Assembly: GCF_039679125.1 (NCBI RefSeq)
Contig: NZ_CP155551.1
Coordinates: 2,418,001-2,482,000, forward strand
Source: Blastococcus sp. HT6-4
GTDB lineage: Bacteria > Actinomycetota > Actinomycetes > Mycobacteriales > Geodermatophilaceae
Length of the DNA: 64,000 bases
Direction of reading: 5' to 3'
Part shown: one piece after another, positions 8,991-17,631 of the stretch
Layout of the letters: each line of letters begins with the position of its first letter
Position numbering within the stretch: position 1 is the first letter of the stretch
Notes under the pieces: generated by a model
What the model saw: only the letters and a program-made list of their open reading frames with translations
The model's database searches: none
What the model was told of the DNA's origin: nothing
Position numbers and translations under genes: made by a program

Positions 8991-10238
8991 CTACCCCTTC
9001 CGGGCCGCGGATGATGCGGCGCGGTCGTCGCCGGTTCCACCGGTCACCTTCCGGTACACCACGCGGCCGGGGCTGGCGGTCAGCCCGTGCACCAGCAGGC
9101 TGGCGGCGACCACGAGGCTGCCGGCCACCAGGACGACGGGGTCGATCCCCAGTCGCTCCGACTCCAGCGTGAGGTAGAACAGTGCCGACACCCCGATGGG
9201 CCCGAACCAGCCGAGGTAGACGGCGTCCGGCCGGGCCAGCCGCAGCGGCCGGCGGAGCAGGTAGACGATCGGCGGCCGGCGCAGCAGCAGGACCGCCACC
9301 GCGAACAGGACGCCGCTCCAGCCCAGCGCGCGCCACTCCTCCCACGGCACGATGGCCCCGAAGGCCAGGAACAGCGGCAGGACGACGAACCGGTTGACCG
9401 CCTCGTCGATCCGGACGTCGGCCGTGCGTTGCCGACCGGTGCTCACCGCGTTGAACGCGAGCCCGCAGACGAACACGGCCAGGATGCCGTCGACCCGGAG
9501 AAGGCCTCCGGCGCCGAGGACGGCGAAGGCGAGCACCACCGTGAACACCAGCTCGGGCCCGGGATCGGTCGCGCCGTGGTCGGCGCCGGAACGCAGGGCC
9601 CGGCCGCCCAGCCAGCCCAGCAGCGCACCGAGCAGGATCGCGCCGGCCACGTCCCAGAGCGACTCCAGCAGCGCCTCGCCCATCGTGGCCGGGCCGGCCA
9701 GCGCGATCGCGATCAGCACGATCGGGAACGCCAGGCCGTCGTTCGCCCCTGATTCCAGCGACAGCACCTGCCGGTCACGGCCGGGGAGGTCCTCCTCCGC
9801 GGGCGTGCCGGTGGTGACGGTGGACGCGAGCACCGGGTCGGTGGGGGTGAGCGCGGCGCCGATCAGCGCGGCCACTCCCAGGCCGACCCCCAGGGTGAGC
9901 GCGGCCAGCCCGGCGCTGACCACGGCCATGACCGGCATCACCACGGCCAGGAGCAGCAGCACCGGCCGCCAGCGGGCGCGAGCAGTGTGGAATGGGTAGC
10001 GGAGCGCGATCGACATGACCGAGATCGCGAGGAGCAGCCGGGCGGCGGTGTGCAGCCAGGCGTGGTCGTCCAGCAGCGCGGGCAGCGGCAGCACGCCCAG
10101 CACCGCCGGGCCGAGGAGGACGCCGATGAGCGCCGCCAGCAGGGGCTCGCTGACCGGCGCACGACGGATCCGCTCCGACCAGGCCGCGGCGACGAGCGCG
10201 AGGGCGCCCGCCGCCACCAGCAGCACGTCGACGGTCAT
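8991..10238 (-). CDS. CPA1-type cation:proton antiporter (NhaP-like)
   Basis: A 415-residue protein with about 12 membrane segments. Family marks include A-L-T-P-T-D-P-V-L-A-S and E-S-G-A-N-D-G-L-A-F-P in the exchanger core, where the N-D pair binds the cation. It should exchange Na+ or K+ for protons across the cytoplasmic membrane. There is no large C-terminal regulatory domain. It ends nine bases before the YetF-like gene and probably shares its transcript. Confidence 0.92.
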   Translation of the reverse strand: MTVDVLLVAAGALALVAAAWSERIRRAPVSEPLLAALIGVLLGPAVLGVLPLPALLDDHAWLHTAARLLLAISVMSIALRYPFHTARARWRPVLLLLAVVMPVMAVVSAGLAALTLGVGLGVAALIGAALTPTDPVLASTVTTGTPAEEDLPGRDRQVLSLESGANDGLAFPIVLIAIALAGPATMGEALLESLWDVAGAILLGALLGWLGGRALRSGADHGATDPGPELVFTVVLAFAVLGAGGLLRVDGILAVFVCGLAFNAVSTGRQRTADVRIDEAVNRFVVLPLFLAFGAIVPWEEWRALGWSGVLFAVAVLLLRRPPIVYLLRRPLRLARPDAVYLGWFGPIGVSALFYLTLESERLGIDPVVLVAGSLVVAASLLVHGLTASPGRVVYRKVTGGTGDDRAASSAARKG

Positions 10239-10278
10239 CGCGGCTGCCCTTCCCGGTCGCGGTGGTTCCGCACGTGGA

Positions 10279-10686
10279 TCAGCCCAGGCTGCTGATCAGC
10301 TCGCGACAGGCCTTCTCGCAGCGCCGGCACGCCTCGGCGCACACGCGGCAGTGCTCGTGCATGTCGGCGTGGCTGGCGCACTCGTCACCGCACGACTTGC
10401 ACGCGGCGGCGCACGCCTCGAGGACCGCGCGGGTCAGGTTGGCGTCGTAGCCGGTGTGCCGCGAGAGCACCCGCCCGGTCGTGTCGCAGATGTCGGCGCA
10501 GTCGGTGTTGGTGCGGATGCACTTCGTCAGCTCGGCGACCATGTCCTCGCTGAGGCAGGCGTCGGCACAGGCGGTGCAGGCCTGGGCGCACTCGAAGCAG
10601 GCCTCGATGCATTCGAGGAGCTTCGCCTTGTCCACTCCGCCGAGGTCCTTCGGGTAGGTGTCGAGCATCTGGGAGGCGACGGTCAC
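10279..10686 (-). CDS. Four-helix-bundle copper-storage-type protein (Csp/DUF326)
   Basis: A 135-residue protein with 18 cysteines spaced as C-x3-C and C-x2-C along amphipathic helices (for example C-I-E-A-C-F-E-C, C-A-A-A-C-K-S-C, C-R-V-C-A-E-A-C), plus His-rich H-A-D-M-H-E-H. This matches cytosolic copper-storage proteins that fill a Cys-lined bundle with Cu(I). No signal peptide is seen. Start chosen at GTG 10686 because AAGGAG lies seven bases upstream; the frame stays open upstream without such a site. No copper exporter or CsoR-like gene is adjacent. Confidence 0.88.
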   Translation of the reverse strand: MTVASQMLDTYPKDLGGVDKAKLLECIEACFECAQACTACADACLSEDMVAELTKCIRTNTDCADICDTTGRVLSRHTGYDANLTRAVLEACAAACKSCGDECASHADMHEHCRVCAEACRRCEKACRELISSLG

Positions 10687-10814
10687 GGGGTTCTCCTTCG
10701 ACGGATCGGCCCGGTCCGCGGTCGCGGCCGGGGTCTGGCACGAAGCCCCTACCCCGGCCGCTCGCCCCGGTACACGACCGATTTCGTCGACCACCCACCC
10801 GATGAACGAACGGG

Positions 10815-11708
10815 TCAACGCCCCGGCGAGACCGGGGCGGCCGGGTCAGCCCGCCGCTGCAGGACGAAGTCGTAGCGGGACTCCAGCCACGGCACGTCGA
10901 TCGAGCCGCCGTCGGGCGTGGTCCCCGGTTCACGGGGCTCGAACGACGTCACCAGCTCCTGCTTGGTACCGAACACGACGTCGCTGTCCAGGTACTCCGC
11001 CCCCTCCTGGAACAGGTGGGTGATGAGCGGCTCGAAGCCGGGCACGTTGATCAGGAAGTGGATGTGCGCCGGCCGGAAGTGGCTGATCCCGGTGCGGGCC
11101 ACGAGGTCGCCGACCGGTCCGTCCATCGGGATCGTGTAGCCCAGCGGCGCGATGGTGCGCACGCAGTACTCGCCGTTCTCACCGGTCGTGTACTTCGCCC
11201 GCAGCCGCGCCTCGTCGATGTCGGGGATCTGCGACTCGTAGGCGCCCTCGGTGTCGGCCTGCCAGACGTCGAGGACGGCCCCGGTCACCGGGGTGCCGTC
11301 GAGGTCGGTCACCCGGCCGTGCAGGAACAGCGGCGTCCCGGCCAGCCCCTCGGACATGTCCTCGGCGTAGCCGAGCTCGGGCGAGCCCTCGATGTGGAAG
11401 GGCCCCAGGACGGTGGCCGGCGTCGCCCGCGGGTCGAACCGGTGGTTCATCTGGACGACGAGCATCGACAGCCCCAGCACGTCGGAGGCGAGGATGAACT
11501 CCTCCCGCTTCTCGGTGCTGATCTGGCCGGTGCGGGTGAGCCACTGCATCGCGGCCATCCACTCGGCCTCGGTCAGCCGCACCTCGCGGGCGAAGTCGTG
11601 CAGGTGCCGCACGAGCGCGGTCATGACCTCGGCCAGGCGCGGATCGCGGGCGGTGGCCCAGCGCTCGACCGCCAGGTCGGTGATGTTCTCCTCGGTGACC
11701 AGCTGCAC
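10815..11708 (-). CDS. Intradiol ring-cleavage dioxygenase, hydroxyquinol 1,2-dioxygenase-like
   Basis: A 297-residue Fe(III) intradiol dioxygenase with an N-terminal helical dimerisation region (1-100) and a catalytic beta-sandwich. Predicted iron ligands are Y157 (A-Y-E-S-Q), Y191 (L-G-Y-T-I-P), H215 and H217 (R-P-A-H-I-H-F). Ligand spacing of 34, 24 and 2 matches hydroxyquinol dioxygenases closely. It would open hydroxyquinol or a catechol to maleylacetate or a muconate. No maleylacetate reductase or muconate cycloisomerase lies beside it. It is the last gene of a leftward group that begins with the class III CoA transferase at 14801. Confidence 0.88.
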   Translation of the reverse strand: MQLVTEENITDLAVERWATARDPRLAEVMTALVRHLHDFAREVRLTEAEWMAAMQWLTRTGQISTEKREEFILASDVLGLSMLVVQMNHRFDPRATPATVLGPFHIEGSPELGYAEDMSEGLAGTPLFLHGRVTDLDGTPVTGAVLDVWQADTEGAYESQIPDIDEARLRAKYTTGENGEYCVRTIAPLGYTIPMDGPVGDLVARTGISHFRPAHIHFLINVPGFEPLITHLFQEGAEYLDSDVVFGTKQELVTSFEPREPGTTPDGGSIDVPWLESRYDFVLQRRADPAAPVSPGR

Positions 11709-11789
11709 GGTGTCCTCCTGCCGTCCGCGCGGCCGGTGGACCGGCCGCGCATCCTCCTCCCCCGCGGCTCCCGCGGGGGCCCTGCTCGG

Positions 11790-12761
11790 CTAGGGCGTCA
11801 GCACCAGCCGGACGCCGGGGTCGCCGGTGGCCTGACGGCGCCAGGCAGCGGCGACGTCGGCCAGCGGGACCTGCTCGTGGGCGACGGCCAGGCGGCCCGC
11901 GGCGGCCTCCCGGGCGATGGCGGTGACCGCCTCCGCACGCTCGGCCGGGGTCAGCGCGTTGTTCGTGTAGCCGAGCACCGACAGGGACTTCCCCCGCAGC
12001 ACCGCGGAGGAGAAGTCCGCGACGTCCCCCGAGGCCCCGCCGAGGTTGACCAGCCGCCCCCCGGCCGAGAGGGCCCGGGCGGCGGCCGTGGCAGCCGGCC
12101 CGAAGACCGGGTCGACGACGAGATCCAGGCGTCCCCCGGCGGCATCGGCGAACCGGGCGGCCAGCGCGTCGGTGTCGCCGTCGGTCGCGACCACCGCGTC
12201 CGCGCCGGCGGCCAGGGCGCGCTCCCGCGCCGCCACCGAACGCGCGGCCGCGACCACCCGTCCGGCGCCGAAGGACCGGGCCGCGCCCACCGCGGCCTGG
12301 CCCACGGCGCCGCCGGCACCGAGGACGAGCACGTGCTCGCCGGGCCGCAGCCCACCGCGCCAGGTGAGCGACATCCACGCCGCGACGGCGGAGAGGCCGA
12401 GAGCGGCCAGCGCGGCGTCCGGCACCCCGGTGGTGAGCGGCACGAGGTCCTCGGTCCGGACGGCGCAGCGCTGCGCCAGGCTGCCGTCGCCGGGTGCCAT
12501 GCCGGCCTGCGTGGCGAACCAGACGCGGGTCCCGGGATCGAGGTCGTCGGAGCTCTCGACCACGCCGACGCCCTGGACGCCGGGGACGTAGGGCACCGCG
12601 GGCCGGCCGAAGTAGGAGGTGCCCGAGGCGCAGAGCAGGTCCAGCGGCACCAACGGGGCGGCGGTCACCCGCACCACGGCCGCGCCCGGTCCCGGCACCG
12701 GATCGGGGTGCTCCCCGTACTCCGGGAACTCGCCCGGCGTGTGCAGCACGGCGGCGCGCAT
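11790..12761 (-). CDS. MDR-family zinc-free quinone/alcohol oxidoreductase
   Basis: A 323-residue medium-chain dehydrogenase/reductase. A GroES-like N-terminal domain is followed by a Rossmann domain with V-L-G-A-G-G-A-V-G-Q (NADPH-binding) near 148-158. The structural zinc Cys cluster is absent, placing it with quinone oxidoreductases. The substrate is unknown. It lies seven bases downstream of the citryl-CoA-lyase-like gene and so probably acts in the same pathway. Confidence 0.85.
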   Translation of the reverse strand: MRAAVLHTPGEFPEYGEHPDPVPGPGAAVVRVTAAPLVPLDLLCASGTSYFGRPAVPYVPGVQGVGVVESSDDLDPGTRVWFATQAGMAPGDGSLAQRCAVRTEDLVPLTTGVPDAALAALGLSAVAAWMSLTWRGGLRPGEHVLVLGAGGAVGQAAVGAARSFGAGRVVAAARSVAARERALAAGADAVVATDGDTDALAARFADAAGGRLDLVVDPVFGPAATAAARALSAGGRLVNLGGASGDVADFSSAVLRGKSLSVLGYTNNALTPAERAEAVTAIAREAAAGRLAVAHEQVPLADVAAAWRRQATGDPGVRLVLTP

Positions 12762-12768
12762 ACCGGCC

Positions 12769-13605
12769 TCAGCCCCGCGCGCCGTCGCCGGCGCCGGGCA
12801 GCGCCTCGGGGACGAACGGGTCGGGATCCACCGGCCGGTTGTGCAGGTCGACCGAGAGGAAGACGTCGTTGGCGACCGGGTGCCGCAGCTCCTCGGCGAG
12901 CTGGCCGATCAGCCCGGCGGTGCGGGCCAGCAGCGCGAAGCCGCGCAGCAGCTCCAGCGGCAGGCCGAGGTCGGCCAGCGCGGCGCCGCACACCCCGGCG
13001 CCGTTGAGCGGCAGCTGCCTGCCCAGCACCTGGGCGTGCACCCGGCCGATCGCGGCGAACAGCGACAGGTGCGGTCCGACCAGGTTCTCCTCGGCGGCGA
13101 TCCGGAACAGCCGGGGGGTGCGCGGGTCGCCCTGCTTGTGCACGTGGTGGCCCAGCCCCGGCACGAAGCGGCCGGCGGCGCGCTGGGCGGCGACCGTCTC
13201 CAGGGCCAGCGCGTCCCAGCCGGCGTCGTCGGTCGGCAGGGCGCCGTCCACCGCCGTGAGCACCTCGTGCAGGAAGCGGCCGCAGTCCTCGGTGACACCG
13301 AGGAACCGCGAGCCCCCACCGAGCAGCCCGGCGGCGAGCGCGCCCTGGACCGAGTCCGGCGCCGACAGGTAGGTCAGCCGCGTGACGATCGCGGTCGGGG
13401 TGAAGCCGTGGTCGGCGAGCGCGGCGAGCACCGCTTCGAACACCCTCGTCTCGCCGCGGGACGGCCGGCGCTGGGTGGCCAGCCAGAAGGCCAGCTCCCC
13501 GAAGCCGACGGTGCCCATGACGTCCTCGGCCAGGTCGGTGCCGAGCAGGGTGATCGACTCGAGGCTGGAGGCGCCCAGCGCCGTCGGGTACTCCGGCGCG
13601 GTCAT
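12769..13605 (-). CDS. Citrate synthase-like protein, probable citryl-CoA lyase
   Basis: A 278-residue protein of the short citrate-synthase/citryl-CoA-lyase class (true citrate synthases have about 370-430 residues). The central motif G-L-G-H-H-V-H-K-Q-G-D-P-R corresponds to the catalytic G-x-G-H-x-V-x-K-x-x-D-P-R block. Lyases of this class, paired with a CoA transferase, split citryl-CoA-like thioesters into acetyl-CoA and an oxo acid. ATG 13605 overlaps the CoA-transferase stop (ATGA), so CoA transfer followed by cleavage is a reasonable two-step model. Confidence 0.8.
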   Translation of the reverse strand: MTAPEYPTALGASSLESITLLGTDLAEDVMGTVGFGELAFWLATQRRPSRGETRVFEAVLAALADHGFTPTAIVTRLTYLSAPDSVQGALAAGLLGGGSRFLGVTEDCGRFLHEVLTAVDGALPTDDAGWDALALETVAAQRAAGRFVPGLGHHVHKQGDPRTPRLFRIAAEENLVGPHLSLFAAIGRVHAQVLGRQLPLNGAGVCGAALADLGLPLELLRGFALLARTAGLIGQLAEELRHPVANDVFLSVDLHNRPVDPDPFVPEALPGAGDGARG

Positions 13606-14801
13606 CGCGTCCCCTCCTCCGGCTCGGCCAGCCACCGCCGGATCTCCGCGCCGTGCTCGTCCAGATCGGGCGGCGGCAGCCGGTAGGCCGGCGGCGTCGC
13701 GGAGAAGGTGATCGGGTTGCGCACCGACGGGACGGCGGCCGCCCCCTCCCCTACCGTGACGACCGGGTCGAGACCGACCTCCTCGGCGAAGGCGACGCCC
13801 TGGTCGATGGTGTTGATGGGCCCGCAGGGCACACCCGCGCCGATGATGTCGCGGAACCACTCCTGCTTGCTGCGGGTGCGCAGCCGCTCCACCAGCAGCG
13901 GGCGCAGCTCGTCGCGGTTGGCGGTGCGGTCCTCGTTCCGGCTGAACCGCGGGTCGTCGGCCAGCTCCGGCACCCCGAGCACCTCCACCAGCCGGCGGAA
14001 CTGCCCGTTGTTGCCGGCCGTGACGATCAGGTCGCCGTCGGCGCACGGCAGCGGCTCGTAGGGGAACAGGCTGGGGTGGCTGTTGCCCATCCGGAAGGGG
14101 ACGACCTCACCGGTCACGTAGGCGCTGGTCTGGTTGACCAGGCCCGACAGCGCCGAGGAGAGCAGGTTGACCTCGACGTGCTGGCCCTGCCCGGTGGCGT
14201 GCCGGTGGTTGACCGCCGACAGCACGCCGATCGTCGCGTGCAGGCCCGCCATGACGTCGAACAGGGCGACCCCGGCCCGGTACGGCGAGCCGTCGGGGTC
14301 ACCGGTGAGGCTCATGAACCCCGAGATGGCCTGCACGATGAGGTCGTAGCCCGGCAGCGGTGCACCCTTCGGCCCGCTGCCGAAGCCGCTGATCGAGGCG
14401 TACACGACCCCCGGGTTGGTCGCGGACACCGTCTCGTAGTCGAGGCCGAAGCGGGCCAGCCCACCGGGCTTGAAGTTCTCGACCAGGACGTCGGCGCGGC
14501 GGGCCAGTTCCCGTGCCGCGTCGGCGTCGGCGGGGTCCTTCAGGTCCAGCGCAACCGAGCGCTTGTTGCGGTTGACACCCATGTAGTACGTGGACACGCC
14601 CTCGCGCACGGGCGGCTGCCAGGTACGGGTGTCGTCGCCCGACGGCCCCTCGACCTTCACGACCTCGGCGCCGAGGTCGGCGAGCAGCATGGTGGCGTAC
14701 GGGCCGGCCAGGATCCGCGAGAAGTCGGCCACGAGGAGCCCGGCGAGCGGGCCGGGGGTCGCCGTCCCCGCTGCGGTCCGCTCGGTCTCGTCAGCGCTCA
14801 T
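13602..14801 (-). CDS. Class III (CaiB/BaiF) CoA transferase
   Basis: A 399-residue family III CoA transferase. Visible marks are D-F-S-R-I-L-A-G-P-Y-A, L-G-A-E-V-V-K-V-E, N-R-N-K-R-S and the catalytic Asp in G-Y-D-L-I-V-Q-A-I-S-G. It moves CoA from a donor thioester to a carboxylic acid. Start set at ATG 14801, which gives the usual N-terminus; the frame stays open upstream into the promoter region. First gene of the leftward group CoA transferase, lyase, MDR reductase, dioxygenase. Confidence 0.9.
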   Translation of the reverse strand: MSADETERTAAGTATPGPLAGLLVADFSRILAGPYATMLLADLGAEVVKVEGPSGDDTRTWQPPVREGVSTYYMGVNRNKRSVALDLKDPADADAARELARRADVLVENFKPGGLARFGLDYETVSATNPGVVYASISGFGSGPKGAPLPGYDLIVQAISGFMSLTGDPDGSPYRAGVALFDVMAGLHATIGVLSAVNHRHATGQGQHVEVNLLSSALSGLVNQTSAYVTGEVVPFRMGNSHPSLFPYEPLPCADGDLIVTAGNNGQFRRLVEVLGVPELADDPRFSRNEDRTANRDELRPLLVERLRTRSKQEWFRDIIGAGVPCGPINTIDQGVAFAEEVGLDPVVTVGEGAAAVPSVRNPITFSATPPAYRLPPPDLDEHGAEIRRWLAEPEEGTR

Positions 14802-14885
14802 CAGCGGTCCGCCACTCCTTCGGATCGAGCAGATGCGGACGGCTGTCCGCAGCGACTGCCGAAGTCTCCGACGCCCCTCCCGGCC

Positions 14886-14937
14886 TGTCAACCGGTGGAC
14901 TGGACTGGTCGATACCGCTCGGATCGTCCGGTTGACA
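14886..14937. promoter_or_regulatory. Divergent promoter region built on a perfect inverted repeat
   Basis: TGTCAACCGG (14886-14895) and CCGGTTGACA (14928-14937) are perfect inverted copies, each containing a TTGACA -35 box pointing outward toward the CoA transferase (left) and the amidohydrolase (right). The matching -10 boxes are weak (CATGGT at 14956-14961 to the right). One regulator bound across the repeat could control both operons; the IclR protein at 16647 is the nearest candidate. Confidence 0.5.
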
Positions 14938-15034
14938 CACGCATGCCCCGCAGGCCATGGTGACCTGCGTCGCACGTGCCGTCCGTAGCGCGGACAGGCG
15001 TCCGACGACCTGACGACGAGGTCCAGAGGAGACG

Positions 15035-16555
15035 ATGATGCAGTCCGAGCCCACTCCGGTGCCCGGCCGGCCGGTGGTCCTGCGCGGCGGGACCGTGCTG
15101 ACCATGGACGACTCGTGCACCGTGCTCGACGGCGCGGACGTGCTCGTGGTCGGTGACCGCGTCGCCGCCGTCGGCACCGGCCTGGACGTGCCCGAGGGCA
15201 CCCAGGAGATCGACGCCCGAGGCGGCATCGTGATGCCGGGGATGATCGACACCCACCGCCACATGTGGCAGACGGCCATGCGGGGGTACGGCGCGGACTG
15301 GACGCTGACGCAGTACTTCGTCTGGTACTACCTCGAGCACGGGAAGAAATTCCGGCCAGAGGACGTCGCGGCCGGCAACCGGCTCTCGGCGCTGGAGGCG
15401 CTCGAGGCCGGCGTCACCACCACCGTCGACTGGTCGCACGGGCTGCAGACCGTCGACCACGCCGAGGCCGCCGTCGAGGCGCTGCGCTCGGTGCCCGGCC
15501 GGTACGTGCTCGCCTACGGCAACATCCAGGCCGCGCCGTGGGAGTGGACCGCCGACCCCGCCGTCCGCGGTTTCCTGGAGCGGCACCGCGACGCTGCCGA
15601 CGACATGCTCGGCCTGCAGCTGGCCTTCGACGTCACCGGCGACCCCGGCTTCCCCGAGAGGGCCGCGTTCGAGGTGGCCCGGGAGCTCGGCCTGCCGGTC
15701 ACCACGCACGCCGGCGTCTGGGGCGCGACCAACGACGACGGCATCCGCCTGATGCACGAGAACGGCTTCATGACGCCGGAGACCGTGTACGTGCACGCGG
15801 CGACCCTGTCCCCCGACTCCTACCACCGGATCGCCGCCACCGGCGGGTCGATCTCGGTGAGCACGGAGTCCGAGCAGAGCGCCGGCCAGGGCTACCCGCC
15901 CACCTGGCAGGTGCGTTCGCACGGCATCCCGGTCTCGCTGTCGATGGACACCAGCGTCTGGTGGAGCGGCGACCTGTTCTCCGCGATGCGCACCACCCTC
16001 GGCGCCGACCGTTCCCGCGAGCACTTCGAGGCGCACCTGACGGGCGACACGGTCACCCACCTGCAGCTGCGGGCGAAGGACGTCGTCCAGTGGGCCACCC
16101 GCGGTGGGGCGCTGGCGCTCGGCCGCGACGACCTCGGCAGCCTGCGGCCGGGGATGAAGGCGGACGTCGTCCTGATCAAGAACGACGCCTCGCCGGTCTC
16201 CTTCCCGCTGCTCAACCCGTTCGGGCACGTCGCCTTCCAGGCGCAGCGCGGGGACGTGCACACCGTGCTGGTCGACGGCCGGGTCGTGAAGCACGCGCAC
16301 GCGCTGGTCGACGTCGACCTCGCCGCGGTCCGGCGGGAGGTCGACGCGACGGTCGAGCACCTGCGGTCCGCGATGGGCGAGGAGGCGTGGGCGGGCGGCA
16401 TGTACCCCGATCTCCCCGACACCGAGGTGCTCGACAACCCGTACCAGTACACCGACTACAAGTCGCACGGCACCCACGCCGCCCGCGAGCCGCTGTTCGA
16501 CGAGCACATGGCCACCGAGCGTCCGGCCGGCGAGCAGCCGACCAGCCACCACTGA
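15035..16555 (+). CDS. Metal-dependent amidohydrolase (TrzN/AtzB-like deaminase group)
   Basis: A 506-residue amidohydrolase with a split beta-sandwich/TIM-barrel layout. Metal motifs: D-T-H-R-H-M (HxH) near 73, T-T-H-A-G-V with a metal His near 220, a further His in Y-V-H-A-A-T, and S-M-D-T-S near 303 for the catalytic Asp. Relatives are cytosine, guanine or triazine deaminases and chlorohydrolases, so a hydrolytic deamination or dechlorination is likely with substrate unknown. AGAGGAG precedes the ATG. The C-terminal 50 residues are hydrophilic. Divergent from the CoA-transferase operon. Confidence 0.85.
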   Translation: MMQSEPTPVPGRPVVLRGGTVLTMDDSCTVLDGADVLVVGDRVAAVGTGLDVPEGTQEIDARGGIVMPGMIDTHRHMWQTAMRGYGADWTLTQYFVWYYLEHGKKFRPEDVAAGNRLSALEALEAGVTTTVDWSHGLQTVDHAEAAVEALRSVPGRYVLAYGNIQAAPWEWTADPAVRGFLERHRDAADDMLGLQLAFDVTGDPGFPERAAFEVARELGLPVTTHAGVWGATNDDGIRLMHENGFMTPETVYVHAATLSPDSYHRIAATGGSISVSTESEQSAGQGYPPTWQVRSHGIPVSLSMDTSVWWSGDLFSAMRTTLGADRSREHFEAHLTGDTVTHLQLRAKDVVQWATRGGALALGRDDLGSLRPGMKADVVLIKNDASPVSFPLLNPFGHVAFQAQRGDVHTVLVDGRVVKHAHALVDVDLAAVRREVDATVEHLRSAMGEEAWAGGMYPDLPDTEVLDNPYQYTDYKSHGTHAAREPLFDEHMATERPAGEQPTSHH

Positions 16556-16566
16556 GCCGTCGAGAT

Positions 16567-16611
16567 CGGCGGCCCCGCACGATGCCCCGGCGGCAGGGCG
16601 CGGGGCCGCCG
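16567..16611 (+). terminator. Probable terminator after the amidohydrolase gene
   Basis: A 12-bp perfect stem (CGGCGGCCCCGC at 16567-16578 with its complement at 16600-16611) and a 21-base loop, 11 bases after the amidohydrolase stop. Confidence 0.5.
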
Positions 16612-16646
16612 GTCTCACCGGCGAACCGAGGGAAGGACGACGGCAC

Positions 16647-17477
16647 ATGGCAGGGCGCGGGAGCGGACCCGACTTCGTCGAGGCGCTCGCACGGGGGCTC
16701 GACGTCCTCGCGTGCTTCGACCGGGCGCACCCCAGCATGTCGCTCACGGAGGTGGCCTCGGCGGCGGGCCTGGCGCGCCCCACCGCACGGCGGCTGCTGC
16801 TGACCCTCGTGGAGCTCGGCTTCGTCCGGTCCTCGGGCGGCGCGTTCTCGCTGACCCCGAAGGTGCTCTCGCTCGGGATGGCCTACGTCGGCGCGCTCGG
16901 CCTGTGGGACATCGCCCGGCCGCACCTCGAGGCCCTCGTCGCCCGCACCGGGGAGTCGTCGTCGATGGCCCAGCTCGACGGCTCCGACATCGTCTACGTC
17001 GCCCGGGTGTCGGTGCCGAAGCTGATCGCGCTCCGGGTCGACATCGGCACCCGCTTCCCCGCCACCCAGACCTCCCAGGGCAAGGTGCTGCTCGCCGCGC
17101 TCTCCCCCGACGAGCTGACCGCCACCCTCGCCGAGCGCAGCCGGGCCGGCCTCCCCCCGATGATCGGCCGACCGCCCGAGCAGCTTCGGGCCGAGCTGAC
17201 CGAGGTCCGCGCCCGAGGCTGGGCGCTCGCCGACGAGGAGCTGGCCCCCGGCGTGCGGTCGGTGGCGGTGCCCGTGCGCGACGGCGCCGGCGTGGTCCGT
17301 GCGGCGATGAACGTGACCGTGCACGCGGCCGAGACCTCCGCCGAGCGGCTGCTGCGTGACCACCTCCCGCTGCTGCTGCGGACGGCGGGTGACGTCAGCG
17401 CCGAGTGGGCGATGTGGCAGTCCCGCCCGCATGTGGAGATCTCCCCGGACCGGTCCGCGGGCGACGCCGCCGGCTGA
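16647..17477 (+). CDS. IclR-family transcriptional regulator (PcaR/PobR-like)
   Basis: A 276-residue regulator. The winged HTH at about 10-75 includes L-T-E-V-A-S-A-A-G-L-A-R-P-T-A-R-R-L-L. The effector domain at about 80-255 contains V-A-R-V-S-V and T-S-Q-G-K-V-L-L-A. The opening F-V-E-A-L-A-R-G-L-D-V-L and the overall pattern are typical of the Pca/Pob branch, which senses beta-ketoadipate-pathway intermediates. It follows the amidohydrolase and precedes pyridoxal kinase. It may control the divergent pair at 14.8-15.0 kb; that target is inferred. Confidence 0.9.
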   Translation: MAGRGSGPDFVEALARGLDVLACFDRAHPSMSLTEVASAAGLARPTARRLLLTLVELGFVRSSGGAFSLTPKVLSLGMAYVGALGLWDIARPHLEALVARTGESSSMAQLDGSDIVYVARVSVPKLIALRVDIGTRFPATQTSQGKVLLAALSPDELTATLAERSRAGLPPMIGRPPEQLRAELTEVRARGWALADEELAPGVRSVAVPVRDGAGVVRAAMNVTVHAAETSAERLLRDHLPLLLRTAGDVSAEWAMWQSRPHVEISPDRSAGDAAG

Positions 17478-17507
17478 GCTCCAGGTCCCGCCGGCCGGGC
17501 TACGCGG

Positions 17508-17608
17508 CGATCAGCCTTCCTGATCGTCGGGCCACCTCCCTCACCGCCGAACGCGAGGGAGGACCCCTCCAGGCGAGGGAGGACCACCGATGATCAGGTG
17601 AGCTGATC
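17508..17608 (+). promoter_or_regulatory. Two matching inverted repeats upstream of pdxY
   Basis: CGATCAG-N5-CTGATCG at 17508-17526 and GATCAG-N5-CTGATC at 17592-17608 share the core GATCAG-N5-CTGATC. Their centres are 83 bases apart, about eight helical turns. Between them a 13-base direct repeat GCGAGGGAGGACC occurs at 17553-17565 and 17573-17585 (period 20). This looks like a two-operator control region for the pyridoxal kinase gene. Confidence 0.55.
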
Positions 17609-17631
17609 CTCGATGTAGGGCGTGTGCGAGG

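Noticed and set aside
10279-10686. The 18-Cys protein as a ferredoxin
   Set aside because: Cys spacing is helical (C-x3-C, C-x2-C repeated) over the whole length, as in copper-storage bundles; no ferredoxin-type cluster motif is seen.
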